From: Scalesia atractyloides
Taxonomy: Eukaryota > Streptophyta > Magnoliopsida > Asterales > Asteraceae
DNA length: 64,000 nt
Assembly: GCA_947069175.1 (NCBI GenBank)
Contig: CAMTDV010000003.1
Span: 28,732,853-28,796,852 of the forward strand
Direction of reading: 5' to 3'
The position numbers and the translations under genes were made by a program. Shown here one piece after another: positions 1 through 10,879 of this stretch (its first letter is position 1; each line of letters opens with the position of its first letter). Below the pieces are notes generated by a model. The model made no database searches. It had not been told where the DNA came from and was given only the letters and a program-made list of their open reading frames with translations.

Positions 1-1
1 G

Positions 2-1986
2 CTTACTACCCTCACCCAGAAAGGCATCAAGTATGCTTGGGGTGACAAGCAAGAAGCAGCATTTCAATTGCTGAAACAGAAACTTGGCAGTGCACCCATT
101 CTGTCCCTGCCGGAAGGGACAGATGATTTTGTAGTATATTGTGATGCTTCCATTCAGGGATTGGGATGCGTACTCATGCAACGCGATAAGGTCATCGCGT
201 ATGCGTCGCAACAACTGAAGGTTCACGATAAAAACTACACGACGCATGACCTGGAATTGGGAGCAGTAGTGTTTGCACTTAAGATTTGGAGACACTACCT
301 CTATGGAACGAAGTGCACAATCTTTACGGACCACAAGAGCCTCCAACACATCTTCGATCAGAAGGAGTTGAACATGCGACAGCGTCGTTGGGTCGAACTC
401 TTGAACGATTATGAGTGTGCCATTCGGTATCACCCGGGTAAAGCTAACGTCGTAGCTGATGCCCTCAGTAGGAAGGAACACTTGAAACCTCGTCGTGTAC
501 GAGCATTACACCTCACGATCCATTCGGGGCTACCCGAACAAATACGCGACGCCCAGTTAGAAGCAGTTAAGGAGGAAAACATCAAGGCCGAATCGGTGGG
601 AAAAATGGAACGCGATTGGGAAGTAAAACCTAATGGAGCCCGGTATTTCATGAATCGCATATAGGTACCTCTCTACGGAAACCTCAGAGAGCTAGTCATG
701 GATGAAGCTCACAAATCCCGATACTCTGTCCATCCGGGTTCGGATAAGATGTATCAAGACCTTAAAGCTGCGTATTGGTGGCCCAACATGAAAGCCGATA
801 TAGCCACCTACGTGAGCAAGTGTTTGACTTGTGCAAAAGTTAAGGTAGAGTATCAAAAGCCATCGGGGCTACTCCAACAACCTGAGATCCCGGTGTGGAA
901 ATGGGATCAGATCTCGATGGATTTCATCACTAAACTCCCGCGAACTTTGGGTGGTTGCGATACCATCTGGGTGATTGTGGATTGTTTAACTAAGTCCGCA
1001 GACTTCCTAGCTATTAAAGAAACAGATAAGATGGAGAAGTTGACTCGCATCTACATTAAGGAAGTAGTTTCTCGGCACGGAGTGCCAACATCCATCATCT
1101 CAGACAGAGATGCTCGCTTCACGTCCAACTTCTGGCGGTCACTCCAGAAAGCGTTGGGAACACGCTTAGATATGAGCACAGCCTATCACCCTCAGACTGA
1201 CGGTCAAAGTGAAGGACCATACAAACCTTGGAAGACATGCTTAGGGCATGCGTCATAGACTTTGGAATTAGTTGGGAAATCCACCTGCCTTTAGTGGAAT
1301 TCTCATATAACAACAGTTACCATACAAGTATATCGGCAGCACCGTTTGAGGCATTATACGGTCGTAAATATAGATCACCGGTCTGTTGGGCAGAAGTTGG
1401 TGACAGCCAACTCACAGGCCCGGAGTTAATACTTGAGGCTACTGAAAAGATTGTACAAATCAGAAACCGCATGGCGGCGGCACGAGATCGACAGAAAAGC
1501 TACGCTGATCAACGACGCAAACCGCTCGAATTTCAAGTAGGCGACCGCGTCCTACTAAAGGTGTCACCCTGGAAGGGTGTAATCCGCTTTGGATAACGGG
1601 GCAAACTAAACCCACGGTACGTAGGCCCGTTTGTAATCCGGAAACGTATTGGACCCGTAGCTTATCAATTAGACCTTCCTGCCGAACTCAGTGGAGTTCA
1701 CAACGTTTTTCACGTGTCAAATCTGAAGAAGTGTCTATCAGATGAAACTCTAGTCATTCCATTGGATGAGATCCAAGTGGATGAACAACTACACTTTGTG
1801 GAACAGCCTATCGAGATCATGGATCGTGAGATCAAGACTCGAAGGCACAGCAAGATTCCGATCGTTAAGGTTCGTTGGGACTCTAAGCGTGGACCGAAAT
1901 TCACGTGGGAAAGAGAGGACCAAATGAAAAGCAAATACCCACACCTCTTCGCAACTGAGCAGCAAACTAACAATACCAGTAACTAA
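2..1986 (+). pseudogene. gypsy pol remnant: RNase H, integrase, chromodomain-like tail (E)
   Basis: The frame is open from the window edge. RNase H is seen as DASIQGLGCVLMQ, ELGAVVFAL, TDHKSLQHIF and ADALSRK (about 115-475). Integrase follows: the zinc-binding HHCC region has paired His in AHKSRYSVHPG and CLTC, then the catalytic core has D in SMDFITKLP, D in SDRDARF and E in TDGQSE (about 698-1215). The C-terminal GDRVLLKVSPWKG and HVSNLKK blocks and a chromodomain-like end follow, stopping at 1984-1986. Lesions: an in-frame TAG at 662-664, a frameshift near 1211-1228 just after the catalytic Glu, and a TAA at 1594-1596 where relatives have Lys. The enzyme would copy and integrate element DNA; this copy cannot make it intact. 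Confidence 0.93.
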
Positions 1987-2255
1987 ATTTTCGGGACGAA
2001 AATTTCTTTCAACATGGGGATGATGTGACAACCTGGAAATTTCTCATACTTTCCCGTACCATTGTTAACTAAATTCTTGTGCATGACACTTTGAAATCTT
2101 TGTGCATGGAACTTGGGAACTTCTAGTAACTTCGCGTACCATCATAAACGAACTAACTCTTTGTGCGTGGCACTCTAAACATGTACGCTACATTCTAAAC
2201 CGAGTTTACTCAATTTTCGGGACGAAAATTCTTTCAACATGGGGATAATGTGACA
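1986..2255 (+). promoter_or_regulatory. duplicated polypurine/LTR-junction block (E)
   Basis: A block of about 43 bp (TTTCGGGACGAAAATT, then CTTTCAACATGGGGAT, then TGTGACA) occurs at 1986-2030 and again at 2213-2255. The second copy abuts the LTR (TGTGACATCCCGG). The first is followed by TGTGACAACCTGG, so it resembles a decoy or ancestral polypurine tract plus LTR tip. About 180 bp of non-coding sequence separates them. Element E' has the same arrangement, so it belongs to the family. Confidence 0.75.
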
Positions 2256-2571
2256 TCCCGGTTTTTCAGATAACTTAAACGTAATACTTGTCGAGTTAAT
2301 TATATGCTATGTATTAAACGAGTACGAGTTAGTGAATACGTGATGTGCGATTATGTGATTGTGTTAGTTATAAAATAATCATGGCAAATATGTACACGAA
2401 CCGAACCGCGACACGAACCAACCTTAAACTCCTTGTGACTCTAGGAGTGAACCGAGTTCTAACCCAAACCTTAAACTCAAACTATTCGGCCGCAAGATCA
2501 AACCCAAACCGAACCAACCCAAGTCCTTGGCCGCGAGACACCCAAACCGCAACCCATTCATCTCTTGCGCC

Positions 2572-2579
2572 TATAAATA
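2572..2579 (+). promoter_or_regulatory. TATA box in E LTR
   Basis: TATAAATA lies about 320 bp into the LTR, where an LTR retrotransposon promoter is expected, followed by a CA-rich stretch (CACAACACACAAAACCC) suitable for transcription initiation. Position-based inference. Confidence 0.55.
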
Positions 2580-4446
2580 CAAACACATGCATGGGTCTTT
2601 CTTCACAACACACAAAACCCTAGCATCTAATCAGCCGTCGGCAGCTTTTCGCTTGTTCCATTGATTGCGAGCAGCCGATCCTTCATCCCCTCGACCACAA
2701 ACAGCCCCCTTTGCACTCCCTTCGGTCGCGAGCAGCCTCCCCTTTCAGCCCCTCGACCGCAGGCAGCTTGTTACAATTCCTTTCATCCTCTCGGTCGCAA
2801 TCATCTTTGATCACCGGTTCCTTATCTTACTCACGGTTCGTTTACCTTATCATTAAAAGATTAGAATTTATCATATGTTACAAGATCATATTCGGATACA
2901 TGTGTTTTGATTTTGTTGTTCTCGGATTGTATGATTGAATGAGGTGATTGTGTTGTTTCGGATTGTTAATGCTAGATTGAAAGTTGGATGTTTGTTTGAA
3001 AATCTGAAATCATAGGCTGTATTGGTTTATAAAAACTAGAGATGTTGATTAGGGTTTGCATGGATGTAATATATGTATTGATTTATGATTAGAAAAATCG
3101 GTTCTTGATCGCCTAGGTTAATTATATTGACGGTTTAGGCAAGTTAATGGTAACAATATGCTGAAACAGGTTGCTGAGTAATAGTTACAGCCGACTTCAT
3201 CTGGCTGTAACTCGGTCATTAGTTGTCGAAAAACGGATTTTCTTATGTCTAGAACGTAGAGATTTGAATAACGAATCTAATGGCGCTGGATTCATATTTT
3301 TCTGAAGTCGTTTGATATTTATAAATGGCCAAATAAGTTCAGTAACTAAAGCTGTGAAAATCCTGAAATTTTGTTAGTTGTTTATCGAGTTGGATTTCAT
3401 AATCAGTAGGGAGTCGAATCATGAAATTTGTACAGCAACTAGGTATGGAAATTTCCGGGCAACTCCAACTGGAATTTTGTTAATTGGACGATCAGTGATT
3501 TTTAAATAAATTCTTCCGTGGACTGCAGTCAGAAAGCGATGAATCTGACTGCAGCCTAGTATATTAATATTTGTGGTTAAATGGTAAAGATTGAGGACTT
3601 GGAAAATTTATATAAATTTCTACAGTATAAATGGCACCTGCTGTAAAAATATTGGAATTTTTGGAACGTTCGAACTATTTTATAAAAATCCTAGAAAACA
3701 GCTGAATTATGAGTGTTAAGCTGAAATTTGATAACTTGTGATTGTGTGCACCAAAGTGTTGCATGGATTGGATTATGTTCATGATAAATTGTTTTGATTA
3801 CTATGATCACATGAGGATACTTGCATGCATGTTTGAGTGTTAGGTATGTTGTTTGTGTGTATCATTTTGTGCGTAAATTAAGTGTAGAATCTGTATTGGT
3901 GTGTTCACACACTGACTTGAAATCAATTGGTTTGTTAGGACGCAATTAGCGGTCCCATCCCTTACAACTTCTTTGCTACACTAATCGAGCAACTAAAGGT
4001 GAGTTCACGGCCCCTAACTTTATCCGGTTTTTAAACAACAGGGGAGAAACATGTATACACTCTTCAACTCAATCTCTTTACGTTATATGAAATTAACGTC
4101 ACATAACTATTCGGTAACTAAGTTAATGTTAATGTAATGTTATGGTCACTAAGCAGCTATATCACTTAAGTCCTCGTCAATCTCTCGGATTGTTAGTATT
4201 GGGTTTTAATAGCGGGGGAATTATAAGTAGTACTACTGGGCCCGACAAGCCCCATCCGAGCTAGTCGCGCTAGCCGACCGGGTATGGTCAACGGGTGAAT
4301 AATTTGGCCTAACTTCGCCATGGTTAGTGATAGGCCTGGCAACACGGAGGCACAACAGTCAGCTTCGATCGCGAACACTTACGTGACATAACTTTAGGCT
4401 AGCTACCTATATGTGTTAACATTGAACTTAATTACGAATCAACTAT

Positions 4447-4650
4447 ATTATCCCGGGTTGAGGATAATGGAAACAACAACTATATTATCCAGGGTTGGGG
4501 ATAATGGAAACAACAACTTATTATTCCGGGTTTGGAATAATGGAAACAACAACTTATTATTCCGGGTTTGGAATAATGGAATCAACATCATTATTATTCC
4601 GGGTTTGGAACAATGGAACTAAATCGTTATCCCGGGTTAGGGATAACGGG
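4447..4650 (+). repeat. 36-bp minisatellite of small hairpins in E LTR
   Basis: About six units of roughly 36 bp. The core ATTATTCC-GGGTT-TGGAATAAT is an imperfect palindrome, followed by GGAAACAACAACTT-like spacer. Because 36 is divisible by three, it creates a meaningless repetitive ORF (RVWNNGNNNLLF). The equivalent array in E' is at about 39401-39577. Confidence 0.88.
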
Positions 4651-5092
4651 GGAAACAAACTCATAACCGAACAAACGAATTTATGAAAACCTGTGAACTC
4701 ACTCATCTTTAATGTTGACACTTGTTTCTTTACATGTTTCTCAGGACGCTAGGAGCTCTAGGTGCACTCACATGCATTGAACAAGACATATTTTATAGAG
4801 TCTCAATTACAAACGTTGTTTTGGATTTTTCATTTGTTTTGGCGTTTGTGTTGGCGCCCGTTTCTCTACTTATTTTTATGCTTCCGCTCAACCACTTAAA
4901 CTAATGCTTCCGCTAAACTTTGGTAACTAACTAAGATAATCTAAAATCTATGATGATTGGTTAATCAAATGATTTTTGGAAAACGTATTATCAAATCATA
5001 TAGAGTCGTTCGACGTACTAGTGTTTCAGATTCTGGTTTGTTCACACGCCTCGCGGTAAAACTCCGCAAGTGGAAATGGAGGGTGTGACACA

Positions 5093-5178
5093 CTTATCAT
5101 CAGAGAATCTGATGATCTGTTCAATAGATTTTCTGATGGGCTGGCTATCAAAATTTTTGATGAGCTAACTTGTCTAAG
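5093..5178 (+). pseudogene. unidentified D reading frame, left of element A
   Basis: This short stretch lies between the end of E and the insertion point of A. It is open in one frame. When element A and one copy of the CTAAG duplication are disregarded, the same frame continues at 17453 and reaches a stop at 17481-17483, so this is probably the C-terminal part of a D protein. I do not recognise the family. It is acidic and hydrophobic, with no clear motif. Confidence 0.5.
5174..5178. repeat. target-site duplication CTAAG, left (A)
   Basis: CTAAG immediately precedes the LTR terminus TGTAAG and matches 17448-17452 exactly, marking the integration of element A. Confidence 0.9.
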
Positions 5179-5477
5179 TGTAAGTGCCGATTCGGATCTA
5201 ACACGGTATCACAATGTCTAATCGCTTGCGGAAATAAAGATTAGAATGAATAGAACAATACTGATCTTCGATTAGCAACTTGCATACACCGAATGGTGTT
5301 TGATACATGGTTTTTGAATAACAAACTGACTAGCAATATTAACTCTAACACATCTATTTATACTAGTCAGAAGGCCCATTAAGTACAACCAGGCCCATAA
5401 GGCTCTAGGAAGCCCAATCCGCAAACTTAGCCCAAATGCAACACTAATGTGTAAACCTTTTAGTTAGGGGCCCAACA
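5179..5477 (-). repeat. 3' LTR of A (299 bp)
   Basis: Plus-strand ends TGTAAGTGCC and GGGGCCCAACA; aligns along its length with 17141-17447. Contains the same TATTTATA (minus-strand TATA box) region. Confidence 0.92.
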
Positions 5478-5490
5478 ACCTCCCCCTAGG
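5478..5490 (-). promoter_or_regulatory. polypurine tract of A
   Basis: Minus strand CCTAGGGGGAGGT lies directly against the 3' LTR start, the expected plus-strand primer site. Elements B and D have the near-identical CTAGGGGGAGATT at the same place. Confidence 0.85.
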
Positions 5491-5507
5491 TTTACAACAT
5501 TAGGCGT

Positions 5508-8095
5508 TTAATCCTTTGGTATAGCGTCGACTCCCATTCTTCCAGCTATTATCCCAGCAATTGCTGCCGTCCAATCCTTAGCACAAGCTTCATATAACTT
5601 TGCAGTTTGAATTTGATTCGCGGCTAGAACTTGCAGATCTTCATCATGAAAACTCACTAGATCAACCACGTCGTTCACTCAAAATGCCTTCTCTTTTCTA
5701 ACAATCGGCACACTCCCCACCTTCGGATCGTACATCCAGAAATTAAAATTCTTCAAAATACCTGTTGGAAATGTTGGAGCGACTGGTATCAGAAGTTCTT
5801 TGTCAGTTGGAGGCCACATCACGGATTTAAACCTTCTACCTGTTCTTGCATCACGAACACCCTTAGTAGCACGACAATATGGTTTAGTAGTTTTCATTGT
5901 CTTGAATCCATTCTTTACTTCTTGCTCCAACTTCTTAAAGAATCTCCACCCTGGTCCATGTTCCGTAGTATCAGGGTCAGTGTATGGAGCCCTTAGAAGA
6001 TCAGTTAGTGCAACCTTCGTCTAGGTTTCAAATTGAGACTCCTTTGAATAGTATTATCGTGTACCATCTTGTTTGACGATCAGCCACATTTTCTTCACAT
6101 GATCGTATGTCGGGAGGCCATAGAGAAAGTCTTTTTTATTCCTTTGTCTCGAACTTTGTGAAGAACTCCATTCTATCTCTCCCCAGTTACGAGAGCCTTT
6201 CTTCCTAGGACAGAAGCCTTTACTTGAACTTGAGCGGTTGTCTGGAACTGATGCTACACCTTTTGTGACTTGTTTCCAACCTTGCTATAATAACTCGATC
6301 CAAGCTCCACCACAAACCTCTCAGATTGGTTCGTGGGATCCTTTAACTGGAAATTTTCATTTAGCGGATTAAAATCAACATTCTTCATTAAAACCATCTT
6401 TTTCTTCTTTTGAACAGTCTGTTGTTTTTACTTGTAGTGAACTGTCTCTTTGGATCGCTCAGATAATCATCCAACCCAGCCTAACGCTCGGTAGCAACTG
6501 TTCGGCGCGGCTACTCTGTCAGCTTCTCTCTTTTCAGCAGCTCGATGACGATGATCAATGTTAATAGGATTGTCAGTTGGATCAGAGAATTCACGTCCAA
6601 ATTTATTTTCCAGCTTCGCCTTCAGATCAAAGACCATAGTCATTAACAACGAAACATCACCTTGAAGTTGGTCGATTATCTGATCCCGCGCATCCAATCA
6701 AGTCTGCAACGAAGCAATCTGAGCATCTTTAAGAACAACTTCTTACTCAAGCACTATCACTATCTTTTTCAAATCAACCACATCCACATCTTCGTCATCA
6801 CTATCTAACCCGCCAAAATCAAATGCTCTTTTCTCTGACCACCTCGAATACTCCATATCTTCACCTTCAATACCACCTGAACCACTACCACCAACCCCTG
6901 ATCCTCTAGCACTCGTTGAACTACCACCAAAATCCATCATTTCTAACACAGAATCTGCTGGAACGGATACAACAGTAGAATGAGTAACAATGAGAGGAGT
7001 TGTCATTCTTCAGCACTAGTAGGCTCAACCATAGAAGTATCAGTCAATAAAACAGCAGCTGGGGATGTAATGGTAATAGGTTCATCAGCAGCATCACCAA
7101 AATGAGCTTCATATTGCATCTGTGCTTCAGTATAAATGGGTTCGTTGATAACCTCTGTCCATCGTCTTCTCACTAATGGCACCTCGTCATCTTCAATATC
7201 TTCATCAGATTCGACCCTACCAACTGGGATATCAATACGAGGCAACACAAGAGGAGAATTCCCTTGTTGCTACTGTATCTCCTTCAAATGTGCAATGAGA
7301 GCTTCTAAATTCTCCATAGTAAGCTCTCGTAATTCTAGAGTCGGATGGAAATCAAAATCTGTAATAGATTCCAACAGCGCTTCTTCATTGTCAGTACCTA
7401 CCTCAGAGACTAAATCTTCAATCTCAATTTCTTTCTCCTCCACTGGCACATCAGGTTCTTCAGCCACCATTGCATTCACCGGCTGAGGTGTTGGAATATC
7501 CTGATCGCTAACCTCGCAGAACTTTCCAAACTTCCTAAAAGGTATGCGTCCAACAAAAACAGTCTTTAATGTCGATCTATTTTTCTTCATTGTCCCAAAA
7601 GTAGTTGGACCCATCGGCTTTATATTAAACAAGTTGGCATCAGAGGCATCTTTAGCCAGATCAGAGTACCGTGCATCCGGAATCAACTGTATAAACCGAG
7701 GATACAACAATAACATAACAAGAAAAGTTATATTTCCAGTCCATCACTAGAGACACTATTGCAGAAGTCTGTGTTTGATTTAGCTGATCCAATCCTCCTT
7801 TATTCTCTGATATACACTGCATAAAGATGTGCACCAATAGTCTCCAATATGCTGGGAACATTTTCTTCAGCAAAGGCGGATAAGTTCCCTCGTAGCTCGT
7901 CTCTGCTAATACAGGCATCACCTTCTCCTTAGTATATAACGTTGTATCACCTTCAGCATTAGTAAACTTCAACACCTATTGAATACATGCTTCATTCACA
8001 ACAATCTCTTTTCCTTGAATCAAAGAGCTAATGTATGGCTTCCCATCAGCACCTCTTAGATGAAATCTAGCTCGCTAATGTATCGCGTCATTCAC
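5508..8095 (-). pseudogene. extra (env-like) ORF downstream of pol, element A
   Basis: Several broken frames on the minus strand form one protein homologous to that in B (38142-44277). N-terminal part: ARFHLRGADG, KKMFPAYWRLLVH, MDWKYNFS, LYPRFIQLI (about 8070-7270). Middle: an acidic, low-complexity region with EEKEIEIEDLV and LENLEALIAHLKEIQ-like blocks. Then a Gly/Ser stretch, a coiled-coil-like segment (DQIIDQLQGDVSLL) and a basic region. The C-terminal frame ends at 5508. Many stops and shifts. Sireviruses carry an env-like ORF in this position; no signal peptide or membrane segment is obvious here, so envelope function is not supported. The N-terminal 55 or so codons present in B are missing. 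The protein family is widespread in composite-family genomes as far as I recall, but uncharacterised. Confidence 0.72.
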
Positions 8096-9103
8096 AAAAA
8101 AAATAAGTAAAGCATTTAAACAAAATCATATACATAGTCTTGTTATGGGATCAAATCGTTTTTATGCAGACTAAGGAACACTTTTCAGTGTGAGCTGGGT
8201 CAGACTAGTCTAAGCAATTGCCAATATATTTGTGTATTTAAACCTAGAGCTCAACTTTCTGCTTTATGCTTTATGATACAATTAAGGTAATATTATTTTA
8301 TGATACCCATGTGTCCTACTCCATGACATACCCCCGCGATCAAGGTAAGCATAACAATTCCTCGTAGCAAGTGAGTATACTGAGATCATCCTTTGTCTTT
8401 TACAACATCAGACTATTGTTGAACAGGTCAGTACTTCCGTACAGTAGAGTGACCAATAGTATCTGATGAGGGTTAGGCAAATACCTTATATGGTATGTTT
8501 GGATTCATGGAATGTTCTCATGATGAAATTTCCTTTCTTTTAAGATTTTTGCCATTCTATTTTATCTCTTTTAAGGATATCCTGACTGTGCCTAGGTCTG
8601 CATATAATCTGGATGCAACAGAAGGGCAGCCAAGATATCCCCCGGATGACTCAACAACATAAAGACCCGAAACCTCAGACGTTTGCTATCTATCAACACA
8701 GGATGTAAGACCACAAGATCATATGCCGATAGTATGTGACCCAGTGGATATAGTTCTTTATGCTTATATCATTTGGCTTATATTATCCGGTTGAGCTCTA
8801 GGTCTATCAACATATCACTTTCGATCCAAGTCGTTCCCGCTATAACACCTTATGTGTGTTAGCCAAAGCCTTTATCACGAGAAATTATTTCATTTCCCAA
8901 TCATTGCAAAACTGTTTGAAACTATTTTTTTGTCATTATCTGAAATTTTTTTAATGTTTTTGTGTTTTTCTAGTTTTTCAAATGTTTTTGTATTTTGTGA
9001 TTTTTCTCACCCTAAATTTGTGCATATATATGAACAAATTTACGAGGCAAACAAGAATAAAAGAAAGAAAACAGACTAAACAGAAAAGATAGAGGATGCT
9101 CAG
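8096..9103 (-). other. non-coding spacer between pol and extra ORF (A)
   Basis: About 1 kb with no supported ORF. It is homologous to 36231-37165 in B: the shared segment includes GTGAGCTGGGTCAGACTAGT and CATACCCCCGCGATCAAGG, present in B as the reverse complement or close match. Relative to B, about 1.1 kb adjacent to the extra ORF is absent here. Confidence 0.7.
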
Positions 9104-10790
9104 TTAGAAAAAAAAACGGATCATTTTGAGAAGATGCACAAGCACTTGAAAATGCGTGTTGCTAACGAGTTTCGTGAACAAATCCGCAATGTTTGCATCG
9201 GTGTGGATTTGCTCAAGTTTAACGAGACCCTTTTCATAGCAGTCGCGAACAAAATGAACTTTGATGTTTATGTTCTTTGTTTTGGAGTGAAAAACAGGGT
9301 TTTTGACAATTTGGATAGCGGCATCATTATCATAAATTGTTGTGTTTAGATAAGTCAAACCGTAATCCGCAAGCTGGTGTTGCATCCATAAAACCTGGGA
9401 GCAGCAAGCGGTACTGCAACATATTCTGCTTCCGCTGTAGAAAACGATACCATCTGCTGCTTCTTGCATTGCCAAGAGATTAATCTATCTCCTAAGAATT
9501 GGCATCCAGCTGAAGTTGAGTGCATGTCCCTGTCTGTACGTCCAAGATTACTGTCAGAGAAAGCATACAGTTCAAATTCAGAATTTTTAGGATACTAGAG
9601 GCCCAGTGACGGTGCCCCTTTGAGGTATCTAAAGATTCTTTTAACTGCATGTAAATGAGAGAGTTTAGGAGTACCCTGAGATCGAGCACACTGGCAAACG
9701 ACAAACATGATGTCTGGCCGACTTGTTGTGAGATCATGAGTGAACCAATCATAGACCGGTACATGGTTGGATTGACAGGCGTTCCTTCAGCGTCTTCATT
9801 TAACAAAGGCCATTTAGTGATAGGTGAAGCCATAGGCTTTGAATCTGTAAGCTTGAATTTGGCAAGAACGTCATTGACATATGTTCCTTGATGGATCAAG
9901 ATTCTTTGTAGGCTTTGACGAACTTGAAGTCCCAAAAACATAGTTATTTCCCCCAATGTGCTCATCTCAAATTTCTTCTTCATGACCTCTTCAAATTCCC
10001 GACACAACCCGTCATCCGTAGAACCAAAAATAATATCATCCATGTAAATTTGAACAAGAATGATGTCCTTGTCAACACGTTTGATGAACAAAGTTTGATC
10101 AATTGTTCCCTGAGTATATCCATGAGCAAGCAGATGCTCTGTTAGGGTTGCGTACCACTCACGAGGCGCTTGATGCAATCCATACAAAGCTTTGTCCAAT
10201 TGGTATGCATAATCTGGGTTATCAGGATCAGTGAAACCTGGTGGTTGTGCCACGTATATCTCCTCTTTCACTGTGCCGTAAAGAAATATAGTCTCGACAT
10301 CCATTTGATAGACTGTGAAGTCCATGTATGATGCATATGCCAAGAAAATACGAATGGCTTCCAATCTAGCCACCGGTGCATAAACTTCATCGTAATCCAG
10401 CCCCTCGATCTGGCGGAAACCCTGAACTACAAGTCGAGCTTTGTTCCTCACAATCACACTAGTGTCATCCTGTTTGTTGTGAAATACCCAACGAGTTCCA
10501 AGAGCACGTTTTCCCTGAGGAAGCTTCACCAATTGCCATACCCCAAGTTTCTCATACTGATTGAGTTCTTCATGCAAAATGTCAACCCAACCTGGTTCCT
10601 GCAAGGTGACATCAATGCTTTTAGGTTCAATTTGTGAGATAAAATAAGAGTAAAGACATGTATTGATATCTTCTGATTGACTGCGAGTTCGAACTACAGC
10701 AGTAACAGGACCAATAACATTTTTAATCGGATGATCGCGCTGTAGACGTTGTGGTATAGGCGTAGTAGCAACATAGAGATTTGACTGCAA
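9104..10790 (-). pseudogene. copia reverse transcriptase and RNase H (A)
   Basis: The longest open frame in the window (432 codons, 9492-10790) covers most of the RT: WVDILHEELNQYEKLGVW, TRWVFHNKQDD, YDEVYAPVARLEAIR, VYQMDVETIFLYG, ALYGLHQAPREWY and the catalytic YMDDIIFGS. A frameshift after YRSMIGSLM scrambles the RNase H start. The RNase H C-terminus resumes at 9475-9104 (SKTKNINIKVHFVRDCYE, ADLFTKLVSN) and ends in a stop at 9104. The DVKTAFL motif of relatives reads DVETIFL here. It would reverse-transcribe element RNA in cytoplasmic particles, but the frameshift makes it non-functional. Confidence 0.93.
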
Positions 10791-10879
10791 GTTTGTAAAG
10801 CTCTACGATGCAACTCCAGTTGGCTCCCCCTCATTAGTTGCACCAGTAGAAATGTTGATAGATGAATCAACATAATAGT

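Larger units (their letters stand above)
1..5090 (+). mobile_element. Ty3/gypsy chromovirus E, 3' part with 3' LTR
   Basis: The window opens inside the pol gene of a Ty3/gypsy element and runs through RNase H, integrase, a chromodomain-like tail, a polypurine region and a complete 3' LTR (2249-5090). The HVSNLKK motif and the WDSKRGP...TWEREDQM tail are typical of the Tekay/Del chromovirus group (family knowledge; clade not tested). The 5' LTR, gag, protease and RT lie outside the window, so the target-site duplication cannot be checked; the right flank starts CACTT. It appears to be inserted into element D. Pol has two stops and a frameshift, so this copy is dead. Confidence 0.93.
2249..5090 (+). 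repeat. 3' LTR of E (2.84 kb)
   Basis: Starts TGTGACATCCCGG directly after the polypurine region and ends GGGTGTGACA. An inverted homologue lies at 38963-41731 (E'), which fixes both ends. It holds a TATA box near its start and a 36-bp tandem repeat near its end. Short ORFs inside show no recognisable protein; the rest is AT-rich non-coding sequence. Confidence 0.9.

Noticed and set aside
430..660. Minus-strand ORF inside the E pol region
   Set aside because: Shadow of the gypsy RNase H reading frame; no independent motif.
1710..2031. Minus-strand ORFs opposite the E chromodomain tail
   Set aside because: Antisense to a well-supported pol frame; composition mirrors it.
2345..2938. Small ORFs at the start of the E LTR
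   Set aside because: They overlap the promoter and early transcribed region of an LTR, are not conserved as ORFs in E', and show no domain.
4413..4686. Repetitive ORFs RVWNNGNNNLLF
   Set aside because: Direct product of a 36-bp minisatellite; not preserved as ORF in the inverted copy.
8852..9079. 75-codon Phe/Ser-rich plus-strand ORF
   Set aside because: Lies antisense in the spacer of A in T-rich DNA; low complexity, no counterpart frame in B.
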